This document shows positions 23,122 to 35,155 of a stretch of DNA of 64,000 nt, one piece after another. How positions within the stretch are numbered: position 1 is the stretch's first letter; every line of letters starts with the position of its first letter. Below the pieces are notes generated by a model that did not search any database, was not told where the DNA came from, and saw only the letters and a program-made list of their open reading frames with translations. Where the stretch lies: NCBI GenBank assembly GCA_963383645.1, contig OY726560.1, positions 83,734,593 through 83,798,592 on the forward strand, in the 5' to 3' direction. The position numbers and the translations under genes were made by a program. The DNA comes from Muscardinus avellanarius (Eukaryota > Chordata > Mammalia > Rodentia > Gliridae).

Positions 23122-23150
23122 AAAAAATCAATCAGTTTCATTATTCCCTA

Positions 23151-23155
23151 AATAT

Positions 23156-23194
<39 letters not shown>

Positions 23195-23395
23195 TTGTGG
23201 TACTGGGGGTCAAACCCCAGGGCATTCTACCTCTGAGTTACACCCCTAGTCCTATTTTATTTTTTTATTTAGAAACAGGGACTTGCTAAGTTGCAAAGTG
23301 CCTCACTAAGTTGTTGAGTCTGGCTGTGAACCTACAACTGCGATCCTCCTTTCTAGCCTCCCAAGTACTAGACTTACATGTGTGTGGCAGCATCT
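23151..23395 (-). mobile_element. B1-dID SINE with (TTTA)n tail
   Basis: About 12 TTTA units at 23,151-23,195, then TGGTACTGGGGGTCAAACCC and AACCTACAACTGCGATCCTC to GTGTGTGGCAGCATCT. Older than the GGGGTTCCTGG subfamily. Confidence 0.9.
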
Positions 23396-24659
23396 ACTTT
23401 GAGTTTCAGGATTTATGAAGTTTCAATGACTTGGTAACTGGAAAGGTTGTTTATCTTAAAATCTGGTGGAAGCATTCTTCCACCAGATGAGATGGGACAG
23501 GAGGGTGACTAGGTCGTGTCCTTCTTACTCACGAGAAGACTAAGTGGATTTGTTATAGAACAATGTGTGGTTTTACATCATCATGGCTAGCTGGCTGCTT
23601 GTCTACTGTGGATGGGAGAAAACTGTTTACCAGGCCTGTTTTTCAGGGTCAGAGTATTTAAATACACATTTGATTTTTTAACCTCCCTTTTTTAGTTCTT
23701 CCAGTACTACCTCCCCAATGAATCTCAAGATAATCACTTGATAAATAACTTGAATACCTCTCCCCAAACCCTCCGAAGGACACAATATTAACTGGGGCTT
23801 AGAAAAAGAAGTCAGGGAAAGCCAGACCTTCTCCCCTGTCCTAGGAGTGTTCATCTGGCTCCAGGGAGAGTGTCAAAGCACAGCTTGTCATTGGAATTGA
23901 GCCTCAGCCCAAGAGCTAGTTTTCTGCCATAAATACTTTGACCTTTTCATACCTGTGTGGATGGGCAGCAGTTACATCTTTTGGCCACATGTCTTCTGGA
24001 GACAGCTTTCCAGACCACAGGAGAAGAGTGCAGGCTCATCAGTTTAGATCAGCCCTTTAAAGCAGCAGCAGTTAGCCTTTCCTTGCAGGCGATTACTCAC
24101 CATTCTCTAAAAAGTTCTGGGCTTCCTCCTGCTGCCTGCTGGGCAGCCATGACTTTCGTCATGATGACAGAGACAGGAATGTGGGCTATGACCTAAGAAC
24201 ATCTCCCTGGGTTTCAAAGGAAAATTCCACATGTGGCTACCTGTGAAGCCCTCACAATCTGAAAAAGGCATCAGCCTTGCATAAACCTCTATTATTTTGT
24301 TTTTAGAGTTAATAAAAAATGTTCCTACTGTGATGTAGAATTTTTGGATTTTCTATTCTCTTTTAAAGTCTTAAATCCCTGCCTTTGTTAATGTAGGAAA
24401 AAGAAGGCAAACTCTGCTTTACTGATTCTTTTACTGAGTGACAGTTTTACAAACTCTGGATAATAGTTTAAATTCTCTTCAACACAGATAGAAACTCTAG
24501 AAACAAAAGTGCTCATGGCACTGTATGTCAGAAAAAGACCACCAAGGCAGCTACTCTGGAAGATGTCTTTGTTGTGCCTGCATGCAAAGGTGCTAGAGGC
24601 CAGGGTGATAGAGCTGTTGTAAATCTTTACTTGGCCACTTAGGGTTCCATTAACCCTGA
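23396..24659. other. Unassigned DNA
   Basis: No repeat or gene recognised. A small inverted repeat GTGGAAGCATTCTTCCAC lies near 23,466-23,483. Confidence 0.4.
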
Positions 24660-24965
24660 ATAATAGTGGTTCTTAAAGTGAAGTATGCACAGGATCACCC
24701 AGGAAATAGATGTAAAATGCACTGCTCCGTGCCTACCCTAGAAATTCTGATTCAGGAGGTCTGGGTTGGACCTGGGATTCTGATTTCTCCCTCTCTTCCT
24801 CCCTCCTTCTCTTCCCTCCTTCATTTACTGTGCTGGAGCTTGAACCCAGATCCTTATGCATGTGAAACACAGGCTACACCCCCAGCCCAGAATCTTTATT
24901 ATTTTTTTAACAAACACTGTAGATGATTCCACAGCAGGCATTCTGAGAAATGCCAGGCTCTAAAG
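24660..24965 (+). mobile_element. MER5A-like hAT DNA transposon
   Basis: AGTGGTTCTTAAAGTGAAGT at the left, GAAATTCTGATTCAGGAGGT and GGACCTGGGATTCTGATTTC in the middle, and AACAAACACTGTAGATGATTC towards the right follow the MER5A layout. An ID-like SINE piece interrupts it at 24,815-24,893. Confidence 0.7.
24815..24893 (-). mobile_element. ID-like SINE fragment
   Basis: TGCTGGAGCTTGAACCCAGA then ATGCATGTGAAACACAGGCT and ACACCCCCAGCCC is a full ID-type tRNA-like monomer in reverse, without a B1 half. It retains the segment that the dimer SINEs lack. Confidence 0.65.
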
Positions 24966-25044
24966 AACAATGTGACAGATAGCTTGATATTCAGCTATAG
25001 CTATGGTTTAGGAATTCCAGGTTTTCTAGAGGAGGAGGTATGTA

Positions 25045-25250
25045 GAAGAGAGGGGAACTAGGGATCAAACCCAGAGGCATTCTACCTCTGAGCTACATTT
25101 CCATCCCTTTTTATTTTTTATTTTGAAACAGGATCTTGCTAAGTTGCCAAGGGTCTCGTTAAGTTGCTGAAGCTGGCTTAAAACCCGAGATCCTCTTTTC
25201 TCAGCCTCTTGAGTACAGAGATTAAAGGCATGCACCACCATGGCTGGCTT
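25045..25250 (-). mobile_element. B1-dID SINE, old
   Basis: AACTAGGGATCAAACCCAGA, TTGAAACAGGATCTTGCTAA and GCATGCACCACCATGGCTGGC mark both halves. Confidence 0.9.
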
Positions 25251-25619
25251 CTAAAGTAATGTTTCTTTTAGTATTTACTTGTTTACCCATTTTTACAAGA
25301 CCTTTGGGTTATACTGAGTGAACTGTTCAAATTTTCTGCTCCTTAGGTTTCTGAGACAATGAAAAATAAAAATAATTGGAGTTCTAGCTCACAGGTAGAC
25401 TATCAAGGAGGACTATTAGTACAACTCTGAAGTACACAAGCAGCCAGCTCTCCTCCAGGTGCCTCAGCCTTGCCTTTTCCCACCTTCTTTGCCTTCATCC
25501 ACCTCCACCGCTTCTCTGTTTTAAAATAGCCACTGCTCGTCTCATTGTTTTCTGTCAAGTGTGACTTGCCTGGCATTGTCACAGGTGCTTGTATCCTCTG
25601 TACTTCTTTTCACAGCTAT

Positions 25620-25735
25620 CTGTACTTTGTTTCCATCATTGTCCTCAATTTGTAGAGGAAAAAATTATGGTTGAGGATCTCAAGGTAATGAGGCTGGTAA
25701 GTAAGAGAGTGAGAATTATCAGCTAGGTCTGGAAC
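25620..25735 (-). mobile_element. MIR SINE fragment
   Basis: TCATTGTCCTCAATTTGTAG then GAGGAAAAAATTATGGTTGA and GCTGGTAAGTAAGAGAGTG resemble reverse MIR. Confidence 0.5.
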
Positions 25736-25747
25736 ACCAAACCTTGG

Positions 25748-26325
25748 GTGTTAGTCTGTTTATTGCTGCTAGACCAAAATACCAGAGGCTGGGTAATTTA
25801 TAAAGTAAGGAAATTTATTTCTTCATGGTTCTTCAGGTTAAGAAAGCCAAGATTAAGGCACTTGTATCTGGTGAGGGCCTTCTGGCTGTGTTACAACATG
25901 GCTGGCAGCACTACCTGGAAGAGATAGGAGTGGGGGGGTCCAACTTCCAGACTTAAGTTACCCCCCTGCCTTTTTTGTGGTACTGGCAATTGAACCCAAA
26001 GGTATTCTACCTCTGAACTACACCCACTGCCTTGTTTTATTTTTTATTTTGAAACAGAGTCTCATTAAGTTGTAGAGGGCCTTGCTAATTTGCTGAGGCT
26101 GTCTGCAAACCTGAGATCCTCATGTCTCAGTCTCTCAAGTACTGAGATTACAAGTATGCACCACCACACATAGTTGTCAAGCCCTTTTATAATCAGCCTT
26201 ATCCCGTTTATGAGAGTGGAGCCTCATGACCTGATGACCTCTTATTAGGCTCCACCTTCCAGCACTGTTGCCTTTGAGGTTAAGCTTCGGACACATTTCT
26301 TAGGGGGAAACATTCAAACTATAGC
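25748..26325 (-). mobile_element. MaLR LTR interrupted by a SINE
   Basis: GTTAGTCTGTTTATTGCTGC, CAGAGGCTGGGTAATTTATA, ATCTGGTGAGGGCCTTCTGG, then after the SINE TCATGACCTGATGACCTCTT and ACATTCAAACTATAGCA are the reversed landmarks of an MST/MLT/THE1-type LTR. The SINE occupies 25,970-26,178. Confidence 0.85.
25970..26178 (-). mobile_element. B1-dID SINE inside the MaLR LTR
   Basis: TGTGGTACTGGCAATTGAAC on the ID side, CAAGTATGCACCACCACACA at the B1 end. Confidence 0.9.
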
Positions 26326-27009
26326 ACACTTTTCTGTCTCTTAAGTAAATTCACATTAATATCTTGGGAGAGAACCACTGATTTGCAGTTCTGGGAAGCA
26401 TCTGAGATGATCAAATCCAGTGCTTATATTCTATATATAAAATGTTGAAGCCCAGGTTGGGGAGATCACTTTCTAATTTGTGTGCATTTTCAATGTGAGA
26501 CTCAATGCCAAAGTTCACATTTTTGAACTCAGTTCATATTACTCCCACATTATTGCTTTGTTACTTCTTAAATACTTAACAGTTACAAGTTAGGAGCAAT
26601 TGAGTTGAGGGTAAGTAGCAACCCATGTTTACTTCATTTCTTTAACTCTGTATACAGGGATAAGGGGATAAGAAAATTTGGTGGTTGGTAAATATTTTGT
26701 TCTTATTTTGAAGATTGTGTAGGATATGAAAATAAGTATGTCAACTGCCTTAACAAAGGAGAAATTGTAGGTATGTCTATGATACTAGACAGAGGAATAC
26801 ATTAGACAGGAAGCTATTTTTGCCAGCAATTCTCAGGACAAAATGCTTCACTTTTCTGTCAAGATCTCAACTTCACTCTTATGTATTTTATGTCTCCTGT
26901 TAAAAATCATACTTTTTCTGTATGAGCCAATAATTAATATATTCATATATATTTGATATGTTTAAAACCTCTGCTTACCTGTGAGTTATGGTTTTACTCA
27001 CTGTTATTT
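26326..27009. other. Unassigned AT-rich DNA
   Basis: No gene or repeat recognised. Confidence 0.45.
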
Positions 27010-27096
27010 AATTTTATTTTATTTGCAATGCTGGATATTGAACAAAGAGCCTATGCATGGTAGGTAAGCTCTCTACCACCAAGTTAATCACCCAGG
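27010..27096 (-). mobile_element. ID-like SINE fragment
   Basis: GCAATGCTGGATATTGAACA, GAGCCTATGCATGGTAGGTA and AGCTCTCTACCACCAAGTTA read as a reversed tRNA-like ID monomer. Confidence 0.6.
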
Positions 27097-27524
27097 CCAG
27101 TACTGCTTCTGTGGAGAATTCATATATGTGCATGTACACATACATGAACAGTTACTGGAGGCTGCCTTTGTCTCTTGTGGGCATGAAGATAAAATACTGG
27201 TCACCCCAACAACCCCATCTGGAAACAAGAGAGTTTATTGGAATAGGGTTGTTCTCTGTTAAGAACAATAACGACAAAACCCAAAGAAGCACTCCTCAAA
27301 TTCCTAGGAATCTTTTAAGGTCCAACCTATTTATAAGTGTTAAAAGTAATTCACCTACAGGTGGGAGATAATAAAATACCTGCTGGAAGCTTGTTTGTCC
27401 CTGTACTGTAGGTCCATGACATACTTTATCTTAGATTGTGTATCTGTCCCTAGACTCAAAACATGAACATTTCCCTCAAGCTGAAGTGATCTTTCAGTGA
27501 ATCTAATCAGCCATGAGGCTAGGG

Positions 27525-27526
<2 letters not shown>
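27097..27526. other. Unassigned DNA
   Basis: No feature recognised; a 104-codon open frame at 27,057-27,371 has no family signature. Confidence 0.4.

Positions 27527-27561
<35 letters not shown>
27527..27561. repeat. (TG)n microsatellite
   Basis: About 17 TG units. Confidence 0.97.
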
Positions 27562-27562
<1 letters not shown>

Positions 27563-27734
27563 TTGTATATTTTTCATCATGTGTGTACACATAATTAAAA
27601 ATCATTGGCTTTGCCTAGAGTAGGTCTGTTTGAGAGGCCAAGAGCACTCTTGGGAATGCTGCTGGTGTCCTATCAGTGTACACGTGGACCTACACCCACC
27701 AAAGTGGGGAAGCTGACCAGCCCTGTAGGCTTGG

Positions 27735-27965
27735 GATCTGGAGCCAGCTACCTGGAGTAAAATAATTGTTCCATTATTACTTGAGATCTGAGGTTGGGAA
27801 AATTTCTAAATTCCTCATTTTTCCCAGCTGTAAAATGGGAATGTTATAATACCTACCCAATAGGATAATTGTAAGAATTAATTGAATAAATAAACCAATA
27901 ATTATAAATCATTGAAACAGTGTGTGACACAGTAAGAACTCAAAAGTATTAAGTAACTACTATGT
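27735..27965 (+). mobile_element. MIR SINE
   Basis: CTGGAGCCAGCTACCTGGAG, CCCAGCTGTAAAATGGGAAT, GTTATAATACCTACCCAATA and AACAGTGTGTGACACAGTAA cover most of MIR in sense. Confidence 0.85.
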
Positions 27966-28024
27966 TTCTCCTAAGGAATATCAGGGGGTTGATATAAGCT
28001 TTCAGCAATTAAAAGCAAAATCTT

Positions 28025-28236
28025 CAGCCGGGCATGGTCGCGCATGCTTGTAATCACCGCACTTGGGAGGCTGAGACAGGAGAATCGCACAGGTTCAAAG
28101 CCAGCCTCAGCTACTTAGTGAGGCTCTCAGCAACTTAGTGAGACCCTGTTTCCAAATAAAGTATAAAGTAGATCTGGGAGTATAGCCCGGAGGTAGAAAA
28201 GCCCCTGGGTTCCACCCCCAGTACCACAAAAACAAA
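28025..28236 (+). mobile_element. B1-dID SINE with target duplication
   Basis: Flanked by AAAAGCAAAATCTT (28,011-28,024) and AAAAGCAAAACCTT (28,237-28,250). The body runs from CAGCCGGGCATGGTCGCGCA to CCCAGTACCAC. Confidence 0.94.
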
Positions 28237-28250
28237 AAAAGCAAAACCTT

Positions 28251-28977
28251 TGTTCAGATGAGCAGTCCTACACCATAGTAAACCTCATATCTCCTGTAGG
28301 GCGGGCACCATCATGATGTGACACCAGTAAATGGAAAATGACAGTGTGGAGGACTCTCCCTTGAGTGCAAGTAAGAAGCAGAAGAGGAGATGGTGATGTC
28401 ATACGAAGGCAAAGCTGACAGAGGTTGAAGAGCTGTCCTTGTCTTTCTTTATGTGAATAGTGATTAGTGATGGTTGTTTCAGCTTTTCTCAGGTGTCAGC
28501 TAGAGTAATGACATGGCTGTGGGAATGGCCCATGGACCTGAGGACGGGAGTCCTGTTGGGCATCCAGAAGGACAGAAGGGGAGCCAGAAGGATGTTGGGA
28601 CTGTGGTGTTGTCTCTCCTTCTCCTACCTGTTTCTGCTTCAGGATTGTCACTCTGTGGTGAGAACTTTGCTCTACCTCAGTTGAATCTGTGGGCTGAGGA
28701 GGCAACCAGCTTCTCACATCTCCATGCTACTGTTCCGCTCCATGTGATGAGCTCCCATTTTGATTCCCAGTCACAGCGGCTCATTGCTGATAGAGGAAAT
28801 AGGAGTCACATAACATCAGCAGCAGGGACCCTGCCACCCTTCTTGGAGGAGACCTCTGGGGAGCATCATTCAGAGTCCTCAGTGATCTTTTGAATAGTAA
28901 TGCCAACTTTTTATTTATAAATAAGTTTTTATAAATCAATCACAACAATTAAGTATAACTATTGTTATTATTATTAG
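28251..28977. other. Unassigned DNA
   Basis: Overlapping short frames at 28,460-28,893 have no recognisable domain. No repeat recognised. Confidence 0.4.
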
Positions 28978-29185
28978 TTTTGGTCCTGGGGCTTCAACCC
29001 AGGGGCCTTCTACCTCCAAGCAACACTCTCAGCCCTTTCTATTTCTTTTTATTTTTGAAACAGAGTCTCTCTAAGTTGCTGAGGATCTTGCTAACTTATT
29101 GAGACTGGCCTCAAACCTGCAATCCTACTGTCTCAGCCTCCCAAATACTTGGATGACAGATGTGCACTACCATGCCTGGTAGTAT
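28978..29185 (-). mobile_element. B1-dID SINE
   Basis: TTTTGGTCCTGGGGCTTCAA, TTTGAAACAGAGTCTCTCTA and GTGCACTACCATGCCTGGTA. Confidence 0.9.
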
Positions 29186-30700
29186 ATTACATATATTGTT
29201 TCTGCTTTCTGAGGTAACACCATTTAATGAAGACCAGTGTTGTAGAAGATGAACTCTAGCATCTTGCCAGCATGTTTTCCATTTTCATCACTTTCCTAAA
29301 AGTACATCTTTAAAAAAAAGTAGATAAAATTTTCAGCAGTGGACTCGCTGATCTCTAGCACCAGGCTCCTGAGCATGTGTTTGCCTCCCTGCAACCTGAG
29401 ATGAAGTGAGCCAGGCACAAATTCCTTGTCTACCTGCCTTGTTGCATTGTACACTTTGCAACTTCTTCTTCCCACTGATATGACAGTGCTCTTAGCTTCT
29501 TGTCACTTGGGAACTTCAAGTTTTAAGAGAATGAGATTTCTAGTAGAATGGCTACACAATTTATGATCACCATGGCAACAGTGAGGCTTTTTTGTCATAG
29601 CTGGTTGATGTTCCTTCCCCACCTTTTATAGGGATATGCATTCATAGAGAAACCTAAGCAACTTAAAAATATTTATTTTTATTGCCTATTCTTCTGATGG
29701 CAACTACATGATATAGCTAAGTGATTGGCCTGAGTATTAAATTATGGTAACATCTGCCATCCTTTTCCACTTAAGTGTCTTACTGGATAGCTAAGAATAT
29801 GGGCAGCAATTAGATCACCAAGTTTTAATGCTAGAGTGAGCATTTTATTCTTTGTAGGATTATAGAAGAAAAATTTAACACACTTAAATCTCACCAACAG
29901 AACCTGGAAAGATCTAGAAATCCTTCTGTTTGACGAGGTGGGAATCAGCTCCAAAGTGAAGTTGGGTTGGTTTGCATCCTCATCCTGTTGTTACTTGTGG
30001 ACGGTGTGCTGTGCCCCATCCCGAGTGAATTCATGATGAATATAAGAGCAGTTTTCAGGCTGTGCCCTGCTCTGAGCAGCTCCATTTGTAAAGCATCAGT
30101 TTGCCACGAGCGACTTCATTTTGAGTACAAGTGCCTAGAAGAATAATTCTACACCTTGTTTGTACAAATAAAAGAACCATTATTTCCATATTACAATTGT
30201 TAAGACACAAACTGACAAATAAATTAATTATGGTAATAAAAATGACCTGCTGTGAATTTATTAAATTAAATCAGAAGCACATAGTGCATGAGAATATCAA
30301 ACCCATATCAGAAAAACCAGGCCCATGAGCTTATCAGTCTCACCAGGGGGTAATGCTCTCAGAAAACTCCAAGAATGAGAAGCTTCCCCAGCCAGGCGGT
30401 GGTGGTGCATCCATCCATTAGCAGACCTTCTGTTGAGTGTGACATGTGGTCGACAGGACACAAATCCTTCGATTCTTGGATTCTGGGCTTCTTCTCAGCT
30501 CTGTCTCTCTATTTGATATGGCCTATGGAACTGCCTGCCTGAACCTGGCCTAGAACATGTTCTGCCCTCTGACAGCTCGGCACTGGACCAGCTCTTTTCT
30601 GACCACCAACAGTGGTTCTTTGGCATTTGTGTCTGCTCCCTGCCTTTGTGTTGCATTGAGGCCTCCTAAAATCTCATGGTCACTTTTACCTTTTTTTAAA

Positions 30701-30704
<4 letters not shown>
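29186..30704. other. Unassigned DNA
   Basis: 1.5 kb with no repeat or gene recognised. The stretch near 30,040-30,130 (GAGCGACTTCATTTTGAGTA) faintly resembles retroviral LTR text but is too short to call. Confidence 0.35.

Positions 30705-30781
<77 letters not shown>
30705..30781. repeat. (TA)n followed by (TG)n
   Basis: About 22 TA units joined to about 15 TG units, a compound alternating purine-pyrimidine microsatellite. Confidence 0.97.
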
Positions 30782-30787
<6 letters not shown>

Positions 30788-31381
30788 CTGATGTGTGTGA
30801 CTTGAGTATTGTTATAGAAATTGATAAGTTTGAAATAAAATAAATTCTGATTGCTTGGCTTATGAGTACTCACTGAATTGCAACTGATAAAAGTGATGTA
30901 GCTTACATATTTGTTGCTATTCAATAAGTTCTGACATTATAGAAAGACATAAACATGTTTGGTCTATGTTAATGGTGGAAGCTTGCTTAAGACAATACTC
31001 CTTTGCATTACTTCCTCATCATACTGGTGACTAGAACAGGGACTGGCAAGAAATCAGTATTTAACATGAATGAATGAACTCTGTCAAGACCTATCAGTAT
31101 ACTGCTTTTCAGTCTCTATTCCCTTGCTCCTTTTCAGTAGTTATCCACTAGGGATAACTACTGAGAAGTTATTCCCTTGGGGATTCACCCACAAGGGAAA
31201 GAAGAGATGAAGTCTGGCAGTGAAGCAACAAAGCAAAGAGAATGGGAGGCTAGAAGTATAGATCAACTTTATACCCACTTGGGTAAACTACACTTTTCAC
31301 TGGGTTTCTACTTCTATTCTATGATAATTTAGTAACAGATATCTCTAGGTTTTTTTCTAAAATTCCTTTCCATCTTTGTTT
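30782..31381. other. Unassigned DNA with a 12-bp-arm hairpin
   Basis: No gene recognised. CAGTAGTTATCC at 31,135-31,146 and GGATAACTACTG at 31,152-31,163 form a perfect hairpin with a 5-nt loop. Confidence 0.5.
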
Positions 31382-31463
31382 GTTTGGTACTGGGTATTGA
31401 ACTCAGGGGCATTCTGCCTATGAGCTATAACTCTAATTCTTTTTATTTTAATACAGGGTCTTG
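31382..31463 (-). mobile_element. B1-dID SINE, first half (host of the nested cluster)
   Basis: TTGGTACTGGGTATTGAACT on the ID side runs to ATACAGGGTCTTG, where an L1 begins. The rest of the SINE resumes at 46,919. The shared CAGGGTCTTG is the L1 target duplication. Confidence 0.88.
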
Positions 31464-32857
31464 ACTTCTGGAAAGATGGTGACTGAAGGAAGCAGCATAT
31501 ATCAGCTAGCCCTGCTGACACCTGATCTCCATTACCTTAAAAACAGCATTCTTACAAAATCAATAAAAACACCATAACTTTAAAAAGAACACAGTAGGTA
31601 AAAGGGGGGATGGAAACAAAAAAGCTAGAAGACCAATCAGAGAGCAGTCAAAGGAAACTCACCCACCTTGTGGCCTTGGGAACCACAGCAGTGCCATCTT
31701 GCCTCACTGCACCTGACTCCAGAGACACACAAGAAAACAACTAAGGACCTGAAACAAAGTAAGTGGATGCAGATCATGGGAACTGTAAGCCATACGTTTC
31801 TCCTGTGAAAATACCAGCTACAACTTGCAGCAGTGGTGGCCAAGCTCACCACACCTTCCAGTGATCCAGAGTGCTGCTCAACAATAATGTAAGTGGAGCT
31901 GCTGTCAGTGGGAGAATGCCCAGGGGAGCACCCCCAGGGACTTGCACAGTGCCAAAACACTCCGTGGGTCTGAGACTTTGTGGTTCAACCCAGCAAAGGT
32001 AGGGATAGAGTCTGCTGTTGGACCCAGAAGAGGCTCAGGCAGACTTAAGCTCTGCATCAGTAGAAAGCAGGGAGGGAGACCTATGCTTAACACTAGATCC
32101 AAATAGTAGGCTCTCTGGGATCAACATAGACCATTCAGTTGTGGTAAATGAGGGAAAGTTAGACCAGCCCACCCCTAGCTGTGCAGATAAGAGACTCTTT
32201 GAACTCAGAGGCATTCACCACCTACACATGCAGGGAGAGACTCAGGTTCTACATGTGTGGAAAGTGTGGAAGGTGACCTATGCTTAACACTAGATCCATC
32301 TCTGTTGATACCAGCCATCTGCAATGACTCAGAGAACCAAGCTTTCAGCAGGAAAGTGTGGTGGCACTCATTGTTTGCACAGAGAGAGACTGCAGAGACC
32401 CAGTCTGCTGAATATTCATATATTTATAGGGTTACATTATTTTGTTTTTGTTTGTATTTTTGTGTATGCTTGTTTGTTTGTTCTCTTCCCAACAGCTCTC
32501 CTAAGCTTCTTCCCTTGTACATACCTACTATCTTCTCTTGATTCCTTTTCTTTGTTTTCCCTCTTTCACTTCTTTGTCTTGTATTAAATTCACTTAATAT
32601 CACTATATTAAATACTCCTCATTGGTTACTAGAATACTACTACATATTCACTATCTCTAAACTCTACTATATTCTACTTCACCAAAATCATACTCTCATT
32701 CTATTTGATCTTATCTATGACTTTATCCTATTATTTCATTTTCCTCCTCACTCGACCTTCACTGTTGAATACAACACAACTTGCCCTTAGAAATACCAGC
32801 TGACACCTAGAAGCTGAGAGAAATATATCAAAAGCAATAGATACAAACTTCTGAAAT

Positions 32858-33790
32858 CATGAGAAGGAGGAATAACAATGAAGCAATGAGCTCTCACAAC
32901 CCCACTATAACAGAATCTGACAACAGAGCATTGCAAATATTGCCAGAAGGTCAAACCAGGAAAGTAACTTTAGAAACAATACAAGACTTCTAAAAAGAAT
33001 TTAGAGAGAATTTGAAAGAAATGAAGGATGCAATCATTAAAGTTAAGGCATAAATTAAAGCTATAAACAATCAATTAGACCATATGGAGAATAAAATCTC
33101 AGTCTTAGAAGATGATCACTCCAACACTGAACACATAATATATAATTTAGAAAAAAACAGTTTGACAGCATGAATTGAACATTGATGAAATATGGGCCTA
33201 TTTTAAAAGATGTAACTTAAGAATAATAAGCATAGAAGAGGGAATAAAAGGTGAAACCAAAGGGATCAACAATCTTTAAAAAGAATAATAGAAAAATTTT
33301 CAAACATAGAACAAGAGGTCCATACACAGGTATAGGAAACTTATAGAACCCCCTTTAGACAAGATCAGAGAAAAGGTTCACCATGCCGCATAATAGTAAA
33401 ACAGACTAACATAGAAGCAAAGAGGAGAATCTTAAAGGCAAAAAAGAAAAAGAAAAAAGAAAAAAAAACCCTAAGTGACATTTAGAGGCAAATCAATTAG
33501 AATCAATCCAGACTTCCCAAACCAAGTCATGAAAGCCAGAAGGGCATGGAGTAACATATTCCAAACTCTGAAAGAAAACAACTTCCAGCCAAAAATTTCC
33601 TACCCAGCAAAACTATCTATCAAATTAGGTGGGGAAATAAAAATCTTCCATGACAAATAGAAGCTGAAGGAAATTTATGTCTTCCAAACCAGCACTAGAG
33701 AAAATACTCAAAGAGATTAAGTGCAAAGAAGAAATAAGCAATACATGCTAGAACCAAAGAAACAAGAATTTCCATCCAGAAAACAACTAA
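32858..33790 (+). pseudogene. L1-Q ORF1, decayed
   Basis: ORF1 encodes the RNA-binding coiled-coil chaperone of the L1 particle. ATG at 32,858 opens MRRRNNNEAMS; in-frame stops follow (TAA near 32,991 and 33,051). The C-terminal domain signature ARRAWSNIFQTLKENNF is visible near 33,536-33,590, and the natural stop is TAA at 33,788. Not functional. Confidence 0.85.
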
Positions 33791-33829
33791 GCAAAGAACA
33801 CACAGTACCTCAAACAGAAGTTAAATCTC

Positions 33830-35155
33830 AATATGTTAGGAGTTAAAAATTATCTCTCAATAATTGCACTGAATGTAAATGGCCTCAACTCTCCAATAAA
33901 AAGACATAAAGTGGCAAAATGGATTAAAAACCAGAATCTACCTATCTGCTGCCTGCAAGAAACAAGTAAAGCTAGTAACAAACTTAAGGTAAAGGGCTGG
34001 AGCAAGGTAATCCATGCCAAAAGAACTAGAAGACAACCAGGAGTAATAACTATGATATCAGACAAGTTAGATTTCAAGCCCAAGCATATAAGAAGAGACA
34101 AAGTGGGTCATTTTTAACTGGTAAAAGGAACAATTCAGCAAGCGTAATTAACAATAGTCAACATTTATGCTCCAAACATAGCTGTAGCCACCTTCATAAA
34201 ACAAACTCTTTGTGACATTAAGTCACACCTAATTCCCAATACAATAATTCTAGGAGACTTCAACACTTCTCTCACACTGTTAGACCAATCTTCTACACAA
34301 AAAGTCAGTAACCATGACTCAAACCTAAAGAAAACCAAAAAACAAATGGACATATTAGAAACCTATAGAATATTACACCAAACTACAGCAGAGTTTACCT
34401 TTTTCTCAGTTGCTCATGGAACCCTCCCCAAATTAGATCACACTCCAGGCCATAAAATGAGCAAAATCCAAAAATGTGACATACTTATATGTGTCTTTTC
34501 AGACCATAATGCAATGAAACTAGAAATAAATTATAAGAAGACCCAGAAAAACCACATAAAATGTGGATACTGAACATCACACTGCTGAATGAAGAATGGA
34601 TCATAGAAGAAGTAAAAGGTGAAATCAAAAAATTTCCAGAAACAAATAAAAATAGAGATACAACATATCAAAACCTCTGGGGCACTTTGAAGGCAGTATT
34701 AAAGGAAAATTTATAGCACTGAGTGCCCAAATAAGAACAGAAAATCACCAAATAAATAACTTAAAGACATATCTGAAAGCCCTTGAAAAATAGGAACAAT
34801 CTAACCTCAAAGCTAGTAGAAGACAGGAAATTTTAAAAATCAGAGCAGAAATAAACAAAGTGGAGAATAAAAAAAAAATTCAGAAAATCAACAAAACCAA
34901 AAGCTGGTTTCTTAAAAAAATTAAGGAGATGAAAAAGAAGATATTACCACTGACAGTGTAGTGTTGAAAAACTATACTCGAACAAAGTGGAAAATCTAGA
35001 AGAAATTGACAACTTTGTAGATAAATACAACCTTTCTAAAAGGAGTCAAGAAAGTATAGAAAATTGAAACCACCCAATAGCAATCAAAGATATTGAAACA
35101 ACAATAAAGACCCTACCATCAAAGAACAGCCCAAGAGCAGTAGTTTCCCAAATGA
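33830..35155 (+). pseudogene. L1-Q ORF2, N-terminal (endonuclease) part
   Basis: The open piece 33,833-34,117 shows the apurinic-type endonuclease start: IIALNVNGLNSPIKRHK and the catalytic-Glu region PICCLQET. Later pieces up to 34,573 include ILGDFNT and SDHNAMKLE, the D and SDH signatures. Stops and frameshifts break the frame. The element is cut at 35,155, just after the sequence for the KNSPRAVVSQMN region, where a minus-strand L1 tail begins. Confidence 0.85.

Noticed and set aside
30030..30140. Retroviral LTR fragment
   Set aside because: A resemblance in one short motif only, with no TG...CA ends, TATA box or poly(A) signal.
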